This document shows, piece after piece, positions 43,906-52,877 of a stretch of 64,000 nucleotides of DNA. The notes beneath the pieces are model-generated. The model saw nothing but the letters and a program-made list of their open reading frames with translations, was not told where the DNA came from and searched no databases. The DNA comes from Eoetvoesiella caeni (GTDB taxonomy: Bacteria > Pseudomonadota > Gammaproteobacteria > Burkholderiales > Burkholderiaceae_B): the NCBI RefSeq assembly GCF_003315175.1, contig NZ_QNRQ01000003.1:248001-312000 (forward strand). The letters run 5' to 3'. The position numbers were made by a program, and so were the translations under genes. Numbering within the stretch: the first letter of the stretch is position 1; every line of letters begins with the position of its first letter.

Positions 43906-45669
43906 ATGGCAGTCATAGATTCCCGCACTTGGTACCCAATAGCGCGCAGCGAAGAAGCCCCCAAGCGCCATGTATACCAGGCCCAGTTATTCGGATACGA
44001 ACTTGCCGTCTGGCGCGACGACCATGGCGCGCTAAATGTATGGGAGAACCGCTGCCCGCACCGCGGCCTGCGCTTGTCGCTGGGCATCAACAACGGCAAA
44101 GAGCTGCGCTGCCAATATCACGGCTGGACCTATGCCAGCCAAACAGGCGCCTGTACCCACGTACCGGCCCATCCGTCGCTGGCCGAGCCGACCAAAGCTT
44201 ATGCCCCGCCTATCGCCTGTGTCGAACATGAAGGCTTCATCTGGACGGCGCTTGACCCCGCGGCCGCGCGGCCGGCCTTTGCCATTGCCGCAAGCGGCGC
44301 AAGGCTCGGCTTGCGCAGCCTTCCCATCAACCGCGACCTCGCCTGTGTACGCCAAGCACTGGCCAATTATCGGTACGATGCGCAAAGCCTCGATGAAGCA
44401 CCGGCCACAGCCAATACCGCACGCGAAATTACGCCTTACCTTGTCGAAATAAGCGCCCAGCCGCAAGCCGCTTCGGGCTCAACGCCGGCAGTCTTGTATT
44501 TTCTGCTGCAGCCGGCCTCGGCCGACAAAACCATAGTGCATGCGGTCATTGCGGGCGCGGAAGGCGAACCGCTGCGAATCAGGCAGTATCACTCACGGTT
44601 GATGAACTCGTTGCGGGCCCGGCTGGAAAGCGCCGTCCCCATGCCCGCCGCGCAAGATAACGCCGGTCAGGCCGTGCCGCTGTACAAACTGCTGCCTGTG
44701 CGAGCCCCCGCAAAACAAAAATTCGATTGCCGCATCGTAAGCCGCCGGGTGGAATCAGAAGGCGTCATCTCGCTGGAGCTTGCCGCAACGGATCCGGCGC
44801 AGCCCCTGCCCATCCTGGCCGCAGGCGCGCACCTGAACCTGACCACTCCCAGCGGACTGACCCGCCAATATTCGGTCGTCAATGGCCCATCAGAGCGCGG
44901 CTCGATCATTATCGGAATCAAGCTGGAACCCGATTCGCGCGGCGGGTCAAGATCGATGCATGAAGCAGCCACGGAAGGCACTGTCTTGCAAGCCTCGGTG
45001 CCGCGCAATACCTTTCCTCTGGTGCCGTCCGGCAAGCTGCCCATCCTGATAGCCGGCGGCATAGGCATCACCCCATTGCTCTCGATGGCGCAAGCCCTGC
45101 AGGCCATGGACGAGCCCTTCGAACTGCATTATTTCGTGCGGGCGCCCGAATACGTTTCGTTCAAGACCCGTATTGCCGCCCTGGGTCCAGCCGTGCAACT
45201 GCATATGGGCCTGGCCCCCGCTCAAACGGCGGCAAAGCTTGACGAAATTCTCGGCTCCCGGGCTTTGGGGCAGTCCAAGGTCTACGCCTGCGGACCCAGT
45301 CCTATGCTCGAGTCCGTCAAGAGCACAGCGTTGGCCGGCGGCATGGAAGACAGCGACATTCACTTTGAATATTTCAAGAACGATGCACCTGCCGTAACCG
45401 GCACGCCGTTTACCGTGCGGTTGGACCGCTCGGGACGGGAACTGAAGGTGAATGCCGGCGAAACCTTGCTGCACGTCTTGCACCAGCACGGAATCGAACT
45501 GGAAGCTTCGTGCGAACAAGGCGTTTGCGGCACCTGCTTTACCAATGTGGTCGCGGGTGACATCGAACACCATGACTTGTATCTTTCCGCCGCAGAAAAA
45601 GCCTCCGGCAAATGCATGATGCCCTGCGTCTCGCGTGCGCGCTCGGGCACGCTGGTTCTGGACCTGTAA
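43906..45669 (+). CDS. Rieske-ferredoxin reductase fusion (NdmD-like)
   Basis: A 587-residue fusion. An N-terminal Rieske domain has Cys50-Pro-His52 and Cys69-x-x-His72 (ENRCPHRGLRLSLG, ELRCQYHGWTYAS). A middle part (about 110-255) resembles an oxygenase domain without iron ligands. A reductase follows with FMN/FAD and NADH sites (LTRQYSVVNGPSERGSIII, LPILIAGGIGITPLLSMAQ) and a C-terminal plant-type [2Fe-2S] ferredoxin (ASCEQGVCGTCF, GKCMMPC). The order equals NdmD of caffeine-degrading Pseudomonas. It starts 2 bp after the catalytic subunit gene, so both are made from one message. It should carry electrons from NADH to the iron of its neighbour. Confidence 0.9.
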   Translation: MAVIDSRTWYPIARSEEAPKRHVYQAQLFGYELAVWRDDHGALNVWENRCPHRGLRLSLGINNGKELRCQYHGWTYASQTGACTHVPAHPSLAEPTKAYAPPIACVEHEGFIWTALDPAAARPAFAIAASGARLGLRSLPINRDLACVRQALANYRYDAQSLDEAPATANTAREITPYLVEISAQPQAASGSTPAVLYFLLQPASADKTIVHAVIAGAEGEPLRIRQYHSRLMNSLRARLESAVPMPAAQDNAGQAVPLYKLLPVRAPAKQKFDCRIVSRRVESEGVISLELAATDPAQPLPILAAGAHLNLTTPSGLTRQYSVVNGPSERGSIIIGIKLEPDSRGGSRSMHEAATEGTVLQASVPRNTFPLVPSGKLPILIAGGIGITPLLSMAQALQAMDEPFELHYFVRAPEYVSFKTRIAALGPAVQLHMGLAPAQTAAKLDEILGSRALGQSKVYACGPSPMLESVKSTALAGGMEDSDIHFEYFKNDAPAVTGTPFTVRLDRSGRELKVNAGETLLHVLHQHGIELEASCEQGVCGTCFTNVVAGDIEHHDLYLSAAEKASGKCMMPCVSRARSGTLVLDL

Positions 45670-45679
45670 GGCACCCACC

Positions 45680-46342
45680 ATGATCAAACTTTACGATTTT
45701 GAACTGTCCGGCAACTGCTATAAAGTGCGGCTGATGCTGTCGATACTGGGCTTGCCCTACGAAACTGAAAACGTCGAATTCTTTCCCGGGCGCCAGCATA
45801 AGTCCGAGGCCTTCCTGCGGGTCAACCCGCTGGGCCAATTGCCGGCGTTGCAAGACGGCGACCTGATACTGCGCGACGCGCAGGCAATCCTGGTGTATCT
45901 GGCCAGCCGCTATGATCTCAGCCGGAATTGGTACCCTGCGGACAGCCCCGAAACCCTGGGCAAGATCACCATGTGGCTGGCCTTTGCCGACAGCCTGACG
46001 AACTCGATTTCCTCGGCCCGCATGCACGACCTGTTTTTCTACGATTTCGATGTCGAACAATGCCGTCAGCGCGCCCACCAACTGCTGCGCATCCTGGACG
46101 AGCATTTATGGTTCGAAGAAAGCCAGGGCCGGCAATGGCTATGCACTGCAGACCACGCCAGCATTGCCGACATCGCCTGCTTTCCCTATGTAATGCTGTC
46201 CGACGAGGCGGATGTCCCGCTCATCGACTACCCGGCCGTGCGGCGCTGGACCGACAGGATCAAGCGCCTTGAGGGATTCACCCTGATGGCAGGAATTTTT
46301 CCCACGTCGGCTGCGCCCCCAGAGCGCGCCGTCGCTCTTTAA
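45680..46342 (+). CDS. glutathione S-transferase-like protein (NdmE-like position)
   Basis: A 220-residue GST-fold protein: N-terminal thioredoxin-like domain (LYDFELSGNCYKVRLMLS, then NPLGQLPALQDGDLILRDAQ) and C-terminal helical domain (ADHASIADIACFPYVML). In the NdmCDE complex a GST-like protein (NdmE) holds the Rieske-less subunit and the reductase fusion together, and it may have a structural and not an enzymatic role. The gene lies 10 bp after the fusion gene and is in the same operon. Ordinary glutathione conjugation is the alternative. Confidence 0.85.
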   Translation: MIKLYDFELSGNCYKVRLMLSILGLPYETENVEFFPGRQHKSEAFLRVNPLGQLPALQDGDLILRDAQAILVYLASRYDLSRNWYPADSPETLGKITMWLAFADSLTNSISSARMHDLFFYDFDVEQCRQRAHQLLRILDEHLWFEESQGRQWLCTADHASIADIACFPYVMLSDEADVPLIDYPAVRRWTDRIKRLEGFTLMAGIFPTSAAPPERAVAL

Positions 46343-46362
46343 GCAAAACCCAAGGAGACAGG

Positions 46363-47445
46363 ATGGAACGTCGTACCGTATTGAAGGCCATGCTCGCGGC
46401 AAACGTAGTGGCACTCCCCTGGTCGGCGGCGCTCGCCGCCGGCGATCCGCTGAAAGTAGGGTTCATCTACCTGGGCCCAGTCGGCGACAGCGGATTCGCC
46501 TATCAACAAGACCTGGGGCGCAAGAGCCTGGAACACAACATGGGCCAACAGGTCAGCGTGCGTGTTGTACCCAACATCGACGAAGGCCCCGATGCCGAGC
46601 GGGTCGCACGCGAGCTGACCCGGGACGGATGCAAGCTTATTTTTGCGGCCTCGTTCGGCTATATGAATCCTGTCATGAAAGTTGCGCGCCAGAATCCGGG
46701 CACGTTCTACACGGTTGCCAGCGGCTACCGCACCATGAAGAATTTCGGCGGCTACAACGCCAAATGGCAGGAAGGCAGCTACCTGGCCGGCATTGCGGCG
46801 GGCAAGATGACCAAGTCCAACGTCATTGGCTACGTCGCGCCGCACCCGGTACCCGACGTCATGTGGGCAGTGAATGCATTCCTGCTGGGCGCCCGCAGCG
46901 TCAATCCTAAAGCCCAGGTCCAGGTCATCTTCGTGAACTCCTGGTACGACCCGGGCAAAGAACGCGAAGCGGCCCTGACGCTGATGAACCTGGGCGCCGA
47001 CTTCATGACCCACTTCACCGATACGCCCAGCGTGGTCCAGGCGGCCGAAGAAAAAGGCGTGTGGGCGATCTCGTTCCATTCGGATATGTCGAAATACGCA
47101 CCCACCAAGTACGTCACCGGCATTACCCATAACTGGGGCGATTACTTCACGCAGGTTGCCAAAAACGTCATGGCAGGCACGCAGGAAGGCAATCTGTACT
47201 TCGGCGGCATCAAGGAAGGCGTGGTCAAGATGGCGCCTTTCGGCCCCAACGTACCAGCCGAGATAAGCGCTTTGGTCAAGGCCAAAGAACAGGAAATCGC
47301 TTCCGGCAAGCTGAACGTCTTTGCCGGCCCTATCAAAGACCAGGCCGGCACAGTGCGCGTCGCGGACGGCAGCGTCTATCCAGATGCCGAACTGGGAAAG
47401 ATGAACTGGTTCGCCCAAGGGGTCATCGGCGCCGCCGGGAAATAA
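46363..47445 (+). CDS. BMP-family ABC transporter substrate-binding protein
   Basis: A 360-residue periplasmic binding protein with an RR-type signal (RRTVLKAMLAANVVALPWSA). Mature motifs are VGFIYLGPVGDSGFAYQQD, FAASFGYMNPVMKVARQNP and KWQEGSYLAGIAAGKMTKS, typical of the Bmp/Med family, which binds nucleosides, purines or autoinducers. It follows the GST-like gene by 20 bp and is probably in the oxygenase operon. No ATPase or permease gene is next to it, so a transporter encoded elsewhere must complete it. A purine-related ligand would fit an Ndm-like oxygenase (inference). Confidence 0.9.
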   Translation: MERRTVLKAMLAANVVALPWSAALAAGDPLKVGFIYLGPVGDSGFAYQQDLGRKSLEHNMGQQVSVRVVPNIDEGPDAERVARELTRDGCKLIFAASFGYMNPVMKVARQNPGTFYTVASGYRTMKNFGGYNAKWQEGSYLAGIAAGKMTKSNVIGYVAPHPVPDVMWAVNAFLLGARSVNPKAQVQVIFVNSWYDPGKEREAALTLMNLGADFMTHFTDTPSVVQAAEEKGVWAISFHSDMSKYAPTKYVTGITHNWGDYFTQVAKNVMAGTQEGNLYFGGIKEGVVKMAPFGPNVPAEISALVKAKEQEIASGKLNVFAGPIKDQAGTVRVADGSVYPDAELGKMNWFAQGVIGAAGK

Positions 47446-47809
47446 CGCGGCGCGCGGCGCATAGGGGCGCAGTGCAGGCTCTTGTGCGCCGCGGTATAAG
47501 CGCTGCTCTTACCGTTGCTTGCCGTTCTGTAAACGGCTTCACCGCGTGTACGCCACGCTTCTCCCCGAAGCGCCTGCACGTCTCCCGTACTCGCTCCAGT
47601 CGACTCCGCTTTCTTCCCATACCAACCAACTCAAGGGAAAGACAGCTGCCCGCCCGGTCGTCCTTATCCGCCATATGGCCTATTAAAGACTGACGATCGC
47701 GGGCCTAGAATATCTCTCTCCTTGAACATTTTCATACAAAAGCACACACAATTAAAAGTTCGCGGCAAACAAGCTCGCATCGCCGCCAAAAAAAGAAAGA
47801 GAGGGAACC
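47446..47809. other. 364-bp gap between the BMP gene and the cytochrome c gene
   Basis: I see no convincing gene. The first 30 bp are GC-palindromic (GCGGCGCGCGGCGC) without a T run. The final 60 bp are A/T-rich and should hold the cytochrome promoter. Arginine-rich open frames on the minus strand have no family resemblance. Confidence 0.45.
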
Positions 47810-48664
47810 ATGCGGACATCCTTACGACTTGCGGCCTGCCTTGTGCTGGCGGCACCCTTTGCGACAGGCTGGGCGCAAGATGATGCCCAGATGGTGCGCG
47901 GCAAATACCTGATGGAAGGCGTCGTAGCCTGCGCCAATTGCCACATAGCCCGGGGCGACAAAGGCCAGCCCCTGTTTGACAAGGGCATGTCGGGCGGCAT
48001 GTTGTTCGAAGATGCCGCGTTCAAGGCCCGCGCGCCCAACATTACGCCCGACCCCGAAACCGGAATAGGCAAATGGACCAATGCGCAGCTTGCCAAGGCA
48101 ATACGTGAAGGAATCCGCCCCGACGGGAGCGTGATCGGGCCGCCCATGCCGATTCCGTTCTACCGCAATATATCCGACTCGGATCTGGCTGCCATCATTG
48201 CCTACATAAAAGCGCAGCCGCCTGTAAAACATGTCGTGGCCAAGTCCACCTACAACTTCCCGCTGCCGCCCAACTATGGCCCGCCGCTGGCGCCGGTCCA
48301 GGCGCCCGACGCGGCCGACACTTTGAAATACGGCCAATATCTGGCCAACATCGGCCACTGCATGGAATGCCACACTCCGCGCGACAACAAGGGCATGCTG
48401 GTTACGTCACGATTGGGCGCGGGCGGCCAGGTATTTCCTGGCCCAGACGGCAGCACAACGCTAAGTGCCAACCTGACCCCGCACGAAAATGGGCTTAAAG
48501 ACTGGACCGACGCGCAGATTGCCCAGACGATCCGCACCGGCATCGACAAAAATGGCCATCACCTGAAGCCCATCATGGCGTTCGGGTGGTACAAAAACAT
48601 CAACGACTCGGACATGAACGCACTGATCACCTACTTGCGTTCGCTCAAGCCCGAGCCCTCGTAG
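47810..48664 (+). CDS. secreted diheme cytochrome c
   Basis: A 284-residue periplasmic protein with a signal peptide (LRLAACLVLAAPFATGWAQ) and two haem sites, CANCH near residue 43 and CMECH near residue 184. Probable methionine ligands are in PPMPIPFYRN and KPIMAFGWYKN. Two-domain proteins of this type serve as electron acceptors of periplasmic dehydrogenases such as alcohol dehydrogenases or molybdenum hydroxylases. The Tat-exported molybdenum hydroxylase in this window lacks an adjacent cytochrome, but a link across 37 kb is only speculation. Confidence 0.92.
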   Translation: MRTSLRLAACLVLAAPFATGWAQDDAQMVRGKYLMEGVVACANCHIARGDKGQPLFDKGMSGGMLFEDAAFKARAPNITPDPETGIGKWTNAQLAKAIREGIRPDGSVIGPPMPIPFYRNISDSDLAAIIAYIKAQPPVKHVVAKSTYNFPLPPNYGPPLAPVQAPDAADTLKYGQYLANIGHCMECHTPRDNKGMLVTSRLGAGGQVFPGPDGSTTLSANLTPHENGLKDWTDAQIAQTIRTGIDKNGHHLKPIMAFGWYKNINDSDMNALITYLRSLKPEPS

Positions 48665-48752
48665 GACCCGTGGCCAGGACATTCGGTCAATAGTCCCGGA
48701 CGTCCGAACTTCCTATGATTCCAACGTAGCCTGTCTATATTCGGAGAATACC

Positions 48753-48893
48753 GTGTATAAAAACAGCAAATCAGTGCCCTATCCATCAGCCGCCAATACC
48801 ATCCCGTTCAGCCAGCGTCCGGTCAGCTTGAAACAGGCGCTGCTCATCGCCGTGCTCGGCGGCATCCTGGCGATCATAGCCAGCAGCCTTTAG
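48753..48893 (+). CDS. 46-residue small membrane protein
   Basis: From GTG at 48753, with GGAG (48743-48746) six bases ahead, a 46-residue protein reads VYKNSKSVPYPSAANTIPFS, then QRPVSLKQALLIAVLGGILA and IIASSL. The first 28 residues are polar; the last 18 form one hydrophobic helix ending at the C-terminus. This is the layout of a tail-anchored small protein. It lies alone in the 370-bp gap between the cytochrome gene and the gene at 49038. I do not recognise a family. Confidence 0.6.
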   Translation: MYKNSKSVPYPSAANTIPFSQRPVSLKQALLIAVLGGILAIIASSL

Positions 48894-49037
48894 TCGCCAG
48901 CCGCGGTGGCGGCTTAGGCCGCTACTGCCGCGCAAACCAGTCAATTCAAGCCGGGACTTCGCCAGGAGGTATGCCGCGCTCCGCCGAGCCCGGCATACCG
49001 TACAATGCCCCACACACATGCAACCGGGCAAATCCCA

Positions 49038-49334
49038 ATGAAAAAGACCGATCTGGAAAAGAACAAAGCCCTTAAATTGCTTGGAAAAATGAAACAAGGC
49101 GGTACCCCCGCGCGTTTTTCCGCCGACGCCAACGCCCCAGCCGTCGACCGGCGCCAACAGCGCAAGCTGGACCAAGCCCAAGGGCTGGTGTCGTTTCCGG
49201 TAAAAATCAAGCAAACAGTAATTGAAACCATACGCAGCCGCGCCAGCGCACAGGGCCAGAGCACGGACCAGGTTATAGGCGAACTGCTGGAACTTGCCCT
49301 GGCAAGCCAGGAAGCCAATGCAAATCTGGGTTGA
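49038..49334 (+). CDS. conserved small protein with ribbon-helix-helix-like region
   Basis: A 98-residue basic protein. After a lysine-rich start ([20 protein letters not shown]) and a linker comes [20 protein letters not shown] and [19 protein letters not shown], a strand-helix-helix pattern like ribbon-helix-helix DNA-binding domains. Its last 17 bp overlap the start of the DUF188 gene, so the two are translationally coupled. Function is unknown; a regulator or antitoxin-like role for its neighbour is possible. Confidence 0.7.
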   Translation: MKKTDLEKNKALKLLGKMKQGGTPARFSADANAPAVDRRQQRKLDQAQGLVSFPVKIKQTVIETIRSRASAQGQSTDQVIGELLELALASQEANANLG

Positions 49335-49773
49335 CGCCGATGCCTGTCCGGCGGTCATCAAGGACATTCTGTACCGGGCGGCGGAGCGCTGGAAAATAGC
49401 CACGACGCTGGTTGCAAACCAGATGCTCAATACGCCACCGTCGCAGTTCATCAAGGCGCGCCAGGTACCCAGGGGATTTGACGTTGCCGATGCCTACATC
49501 GTCGAACAGGCCAGTCCGGGAGATCTGGTCGTTACTGCCGACATCCCCCTGGCCGCCGAAGTCCTGGAAAAAAAAGCCCTGGCCCTGAACCCGCGCGGTG
49601 AGCTGTATTCCCCCGAAACAATCAAAGAAAGACTGGCCATCCGCGACATGATGGAAGAGCTACGCAGCAGCGGCGTCGACACAGGCGGGCCAAAAAGCTT
49701 CAGCCAGGCAGACCGAAAGGCCTTTGCCAATCAATTGGACAAGCTGCTTTCAAGACTGTCGCGCGCGGCGTAA
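49318..49773 (+). CDS. YaiI/YqxD family protein (UPF0178, DUF188)
   Basis: A 151-residue protein with the family N-terminus [20 protein letters not shown], followed by [20 protein letters not shown] and [20 protein letters not shown]. The spaced aspartates (VDADAC, VADAYI, TADIPL) are the acidic site that links this family to PIN/NYN-type nuclease folds, although no activity is established. The start ATG at 49318 lies inside the upstream gene. Confidence 0.92.
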   Translation: MQIWVDADACPAVIKDILYRAAERWKIATTLVANQMLNTPPSQFIKARQVPRGFDVADAYIVEQASPGDLVVTADIPLAAEVLEKKALALNPRGELYSPETIKERLAIRDMMEELRSSGVDTGGPKSFSQADRKAFANQLDKLLSRLSRAA

Positions 49774-49818
49774 GGGCCGGCGCTGGACCACGGCCTCAAA
49801 CCCGACGGCTTCCAGAGA

Positions 49819-50673
49819 TTAAACCGCCCGTTCGGCTGCAGCCGGTTCCGGCGCAAAAAAGCGATCGCGCATTTCTTCCAGGCCCAACATCTTTAGCAAG
49901 TTGTCGAGCCGTTCTGTAGCCTTGCGCCGCGGCAGATTCTTGTAGGTGGCAATGATCAGCTCATTTTTCATCGAGTGCTCCCAACCTACCAACTCGGTCA
50001 CGGTTACTTGGTAGCCATGGGCTTCCAGTTGCAGGCTGCGCAGCACATTGGTTGCCTGGCTGCCGAATTCACGTGTGTGCAGCGGATGGCGCCACAGTTC
50101 GGCCAGTGCGCCTGCTCCCAGCGACATGGCTTTTTTGCTGCGCAATACGCTGGCCACCTCGGCCTGACAGCAAGGAACGACAACAATATACTTGGCGTGT
50201 TTGTGCAGGGCGAACCGTATGGCGTCATCGGTGGCGGTATTGCAGGCATGCAGCGCCGTCACCATGTCCACGTTGGCCGGCAACCGGTCCGATGTAATCG
50301 AGTCGGCCACCGACAGATTCAAGAACGACATGCCTGGAAACCCCAGCCGCTGCGCCAGATCAGTGGCGCTCTTTACCAGCTCTTCGCGTGTTTCGATGCC
50401 GTACAAGTGCGAGCGGTCTTGCAATTGCTTGAAAAAAAGGTCGTACAGAATGAATCCCAAATACGACTTGCCCGAACCGTGATCCACCAGGGTAACGCCC
50501 TCGCTATCCCGCTTCAGGTCTTTAAGCAAAGGCTCGATAAACTGGAACAGGTGGTAAACCTGCTTGAGCTTGCGGCGGCTGTCCTGGTTCATTTTGCCGT
50601 CGCGCGTAAGGATGTGCAGTTCCTTCAATAGCTCAATGGACTGCCCTGGACGGACTTCATTTGAAGATGACAT
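49819..50673 (-). CDS. class I SAM-dependent methyltransferase-like protein
   Basis: A 284-residue protein with a Rossmann-type SAM site in VTLVDHGSGKSYLGFILYDL and a later segment TALHACNTATDDAIRFALHK followed by VVVPCCQAEV. The D-H-G-S-G-K and ALHAC/PCC pattern matches the methyltransferase domain of the Methyltransf_32 group (GSTCD-related), which probably acts on RNA or protein. The true substrate is unknown. No signal peptide. It is divergent from the antiporter gene. Confidence 0.78.
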   Translation of the reverse strand: MSSSNEVRPGQSIELLKELHILTRDGKMNQDSRRKLKQVYHLFQFIEPLLKDLKRDSEGVTLVDHGSGKSYLGFILYDLFFKQLQDRSHLYGIETREELVKSATDLAQRLGFPGMSFLNLSVADSITSDRLPANVDMVTALHACNTATDDAIRFALHKHAKYIVVVPCCQAEVASVLRSKKAMSLGAGALAELWRHPLHTREFGSQATNVLRSLQLEAHGYQVTVTELVGWEHSMKNELIIATYKNLPRRKATERLDNLLKMLGLEEMRDRFFAPEPAAAERAV

Positions 50674-50961
50674 GAGTTGCGGCTAAGCCGAAGATGTGGG
50701 TGGATGGCAACTTATTAGTTTAACCAATATTGTCGGGCACCCGAATTGATGCCGCCAAAGACGGCCACTGCATGAGCGACTGGCGAACATGCCGACGATA
50801 CGGAGTTTAATTGACTGCGCATTGCTCTTGTCGCAGAATAAGCTCCGTTTGCTGCGCTTCGGTTCAGCAGCAGCGAACCTGCAGCCCGTGTAGCGATCCA
50901 TATAGTCGGCAACTGCAGCGAAAGTTCTTTGACCCTCTTTGTTTTACAGGACAAGCCGAGC

Positions 50962-52794
50962 ATGGGCGAGCACAACATCATGATACTGGCGAGCATCGCC
51001 ATGGCCGCCATGGCCTGCCAGTGGCTTGCCTGGAAGCTGCGCCTGCCGGCCATCCTGTTCCTTTTACTTGCAGGGCTGTTTGCCGGGCCGGTCATGGGCT
51101 GGCTGGATCCAGACGCCCTATTCGGGAATTTGCTGTTTCCCTTTGTCTCCATGTCGGTTGCCGTCATCTTGTTCGAGGGCAGCCTGACGCTTCAGTTCCG
51201 GGAAATACGCGGGCTCGAAAAAGTCGTGCGCCGGCTGGTCAGTACCGGCATGCTGATCACCTGGGCAATCACGACGGCCGCAGCTCACTGGATCATGGGC
51301 TTCTCGTGGCACATCGCATTGCTGTTCGGGGCAATTACCGTTGTCACCGGGCCGACAGTCATTACACCCCTGCTGCGTACGGTCCGCCCCGTTGCGTCAG
51401 TGGCCAATACCTTGCGCTGGGAGGGGATAATCATCGACCCCATCGGCGCGCTGTTGGCCGTTCTGGCTTACGAATTGACCAACGCGCTTTCTCACAACGA
51501 CGCCTGGGAACACGCCCTGCTGGTATTCGGGCAAACAGTAGTGGTGGGTGTCCTGGCCGGGATTGCCGCTGGTTTCATTGTCAGTGAAATCACCCGCCGA
51601 AACTGGCTGGCCGATTATCTGGTCAATGTAACGGTACTGGCCTTGATGTTCGGCGCCTTTGCCGTGTCGAACGAGCTGCAGCACGAATCGGGCCTGCTGT
51701 GCGTCACCATCATGGGCATCTGGATGGCCAACAGCAAAGGCGTGCCCACCGAAGAAATCCTGGAGTTCAAAGAAACGCTCAGTCTTTTGCTGCTGTCGGT
51801 CCTGTTTATCGTGCTGGCCGCACGCATGGACTTTGAAAGCCTGAGTTCCCTGGGCTGGGAAGCCGGGGCCGTACTTGCCGTCATGCTCGTTATAGCGCGG
51901 CCGCTGAAAGTAGCGTTTTCAGCCCTGGGCTCGGCGTTGACATGGCGCGAACGCGTGCTGCTGGCGTGGATAGCGCCGCGCGGAATCGTGGCGGCTGCCG
52001 TCTCGGCGCTGTTCGCCCTGAAACTGGAAGCGCTGAACGTGCCGCATGCAGACAAACTTTTGCCGCTGACCTTCGTGGTCATTATTGGCACCGTCATTTT
52101 GCAAAGCATCACGGCCCGCCCCGTTGCCCTGGCGCTGGGTCTCGTCGAGCCCGAGCCCGTGGGATTCCTGATTTCGGGCGCCAACCCTGTTGCCCGGGTC
52201 GTCGCCGCCGCCCTTCAAAAAGCCGACGTGCCAGTGCGCTTATGCGACAGCGACTGGGACAATATCGCCAAGGCTCGAATGGCAGGCTTGCCCACCTATT
52301 ACGGCAGCCCAGTCTCCGAACACGCCAAGCGCAACCTCGACCTGACAGGCATAGGGCGCCTGCTGGCGCTGGGCGCCGGCGTTCACTTCAACGAACTCGT
52401 CGCCACCCGCTATCGCGACGAATTCGGCAAAAACGCAAGCTATTCGCTACCCAATATGGGCGAAGCAGCTGACACGGCCAACAAACATCAAATAGCATCC
52501 GCGCATGGTGGACAGACGCTGTTTGCGAAAGATCTAAACTACTGGCGACTGGCAGGTTTACTGGCCCAAGGCTCCGCCATTCACTCCACCACACTAAGCG
52601 ACAACTTCAGCTTTGAACAGTATCTGGACAGCCACGACAACGGAATCATTCCGTTATTTGCGATAAACCCCAAGGGCTATGCCGAGCCGTTTACGGTCGA
52701 ACATACTTTGGTACCCGAGGCGGGTTGGACCATACTTAGCCTGTTCGAACCGGAAGCGGAGAAAAAACACCAAGGCAAAGGCGAAGATACCTGA
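50962..52794 (+). CDS. CPA1-type cation/proton antiporter with C-terminal RCK (TrkA-N) domain
   Basis: A 610-residue protein. The N-terminal membrane domain has about 12 helices, including AGLFAGPVMGWLDPDALFGN, GAITVVTGPTVITPLLRTVR and RWEGIIIDPIGALLAVLAYE, the ion-binding region of Na+(K+)/H+ exchangers. A cytoplasmic NAD-binding RCK-like domain follows (FLISGANPVARVVAAALQKA), where NAD or NADH usually gates transport. The best start is ATG at 50962; a TTG at 50929 is possible. It is likely a K+ or Na+ extrusion system. Confidence 0.9.
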   Translation: MGEHNIMILASIAMAAMACQWLAWKLRLPAILFLLLAGLFAGPVMGWLDPDALFGNLLFPFVSMSVAVILFEGSLTLQFREIRGLEKVVRRLVSTGMLITWAITTAAAHWIMGFSWHIALLFGAITVVTGPTVITPLLRTVRPVASVANTLRWEGIIIDPIGALLAVLAYELTNALSHNDAWEHALLVFGQTVVVGVLAGIAAGFIVSEITRRNWLADYLVNVTVLALMFGAFAVSNELQHESGLLCVTIMGIWMANSKGVPTEEILEFKETLSLLLLSVLFIVLAARMDFESLSSLGWEAGAVLAVMLVIARPLKVAFSALGSALTWRERVLLAWIAPRGIVAAAVSALFALKLEALNVPHADKLLPLTFVVIIGTVILQSITARPVALALGLVEPEPVGFLISGANPVARVVAAALQKADVPVRLCDSDWDNIAKARMAGLPTYYGSPVSEHAKRNLDLTGIGRLLALGAGVHFNELVATRYRDEFGKNASYSLPNMGEAADTANKHQIASAHGGQTLFAKDLNYWRLAGLLAQGSAIHSTTLSDNFSFEQYLDSHDNGIIPLFAINPKGYAEPFTVEHTLVPEAGWTILSLFEPEAEKKHQGKGEDT

Positions 52795-52877
52795 AGCATT
52801 GCAAGCAAATTATGGCGTAGCGAGTATTCAACCAGTCGCGCCACCCCACAATGACGATATGGGGCTTACCGTGTGCG

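Noticed and set aside
47423-47674. Arginine-rich minus-strand frame in the gap after the BMP gene
   Set aside because: No ribosome-binding site or similarity, and low-complexity composition typical of noncoding GC-rich DNA.
48753-49334. A link of the tail-anchored small protein with the RHH/DUF188 pair as one toxin system
   Set aside because: They are separated by 145 bp and nothing in the sequence joins them functionally.
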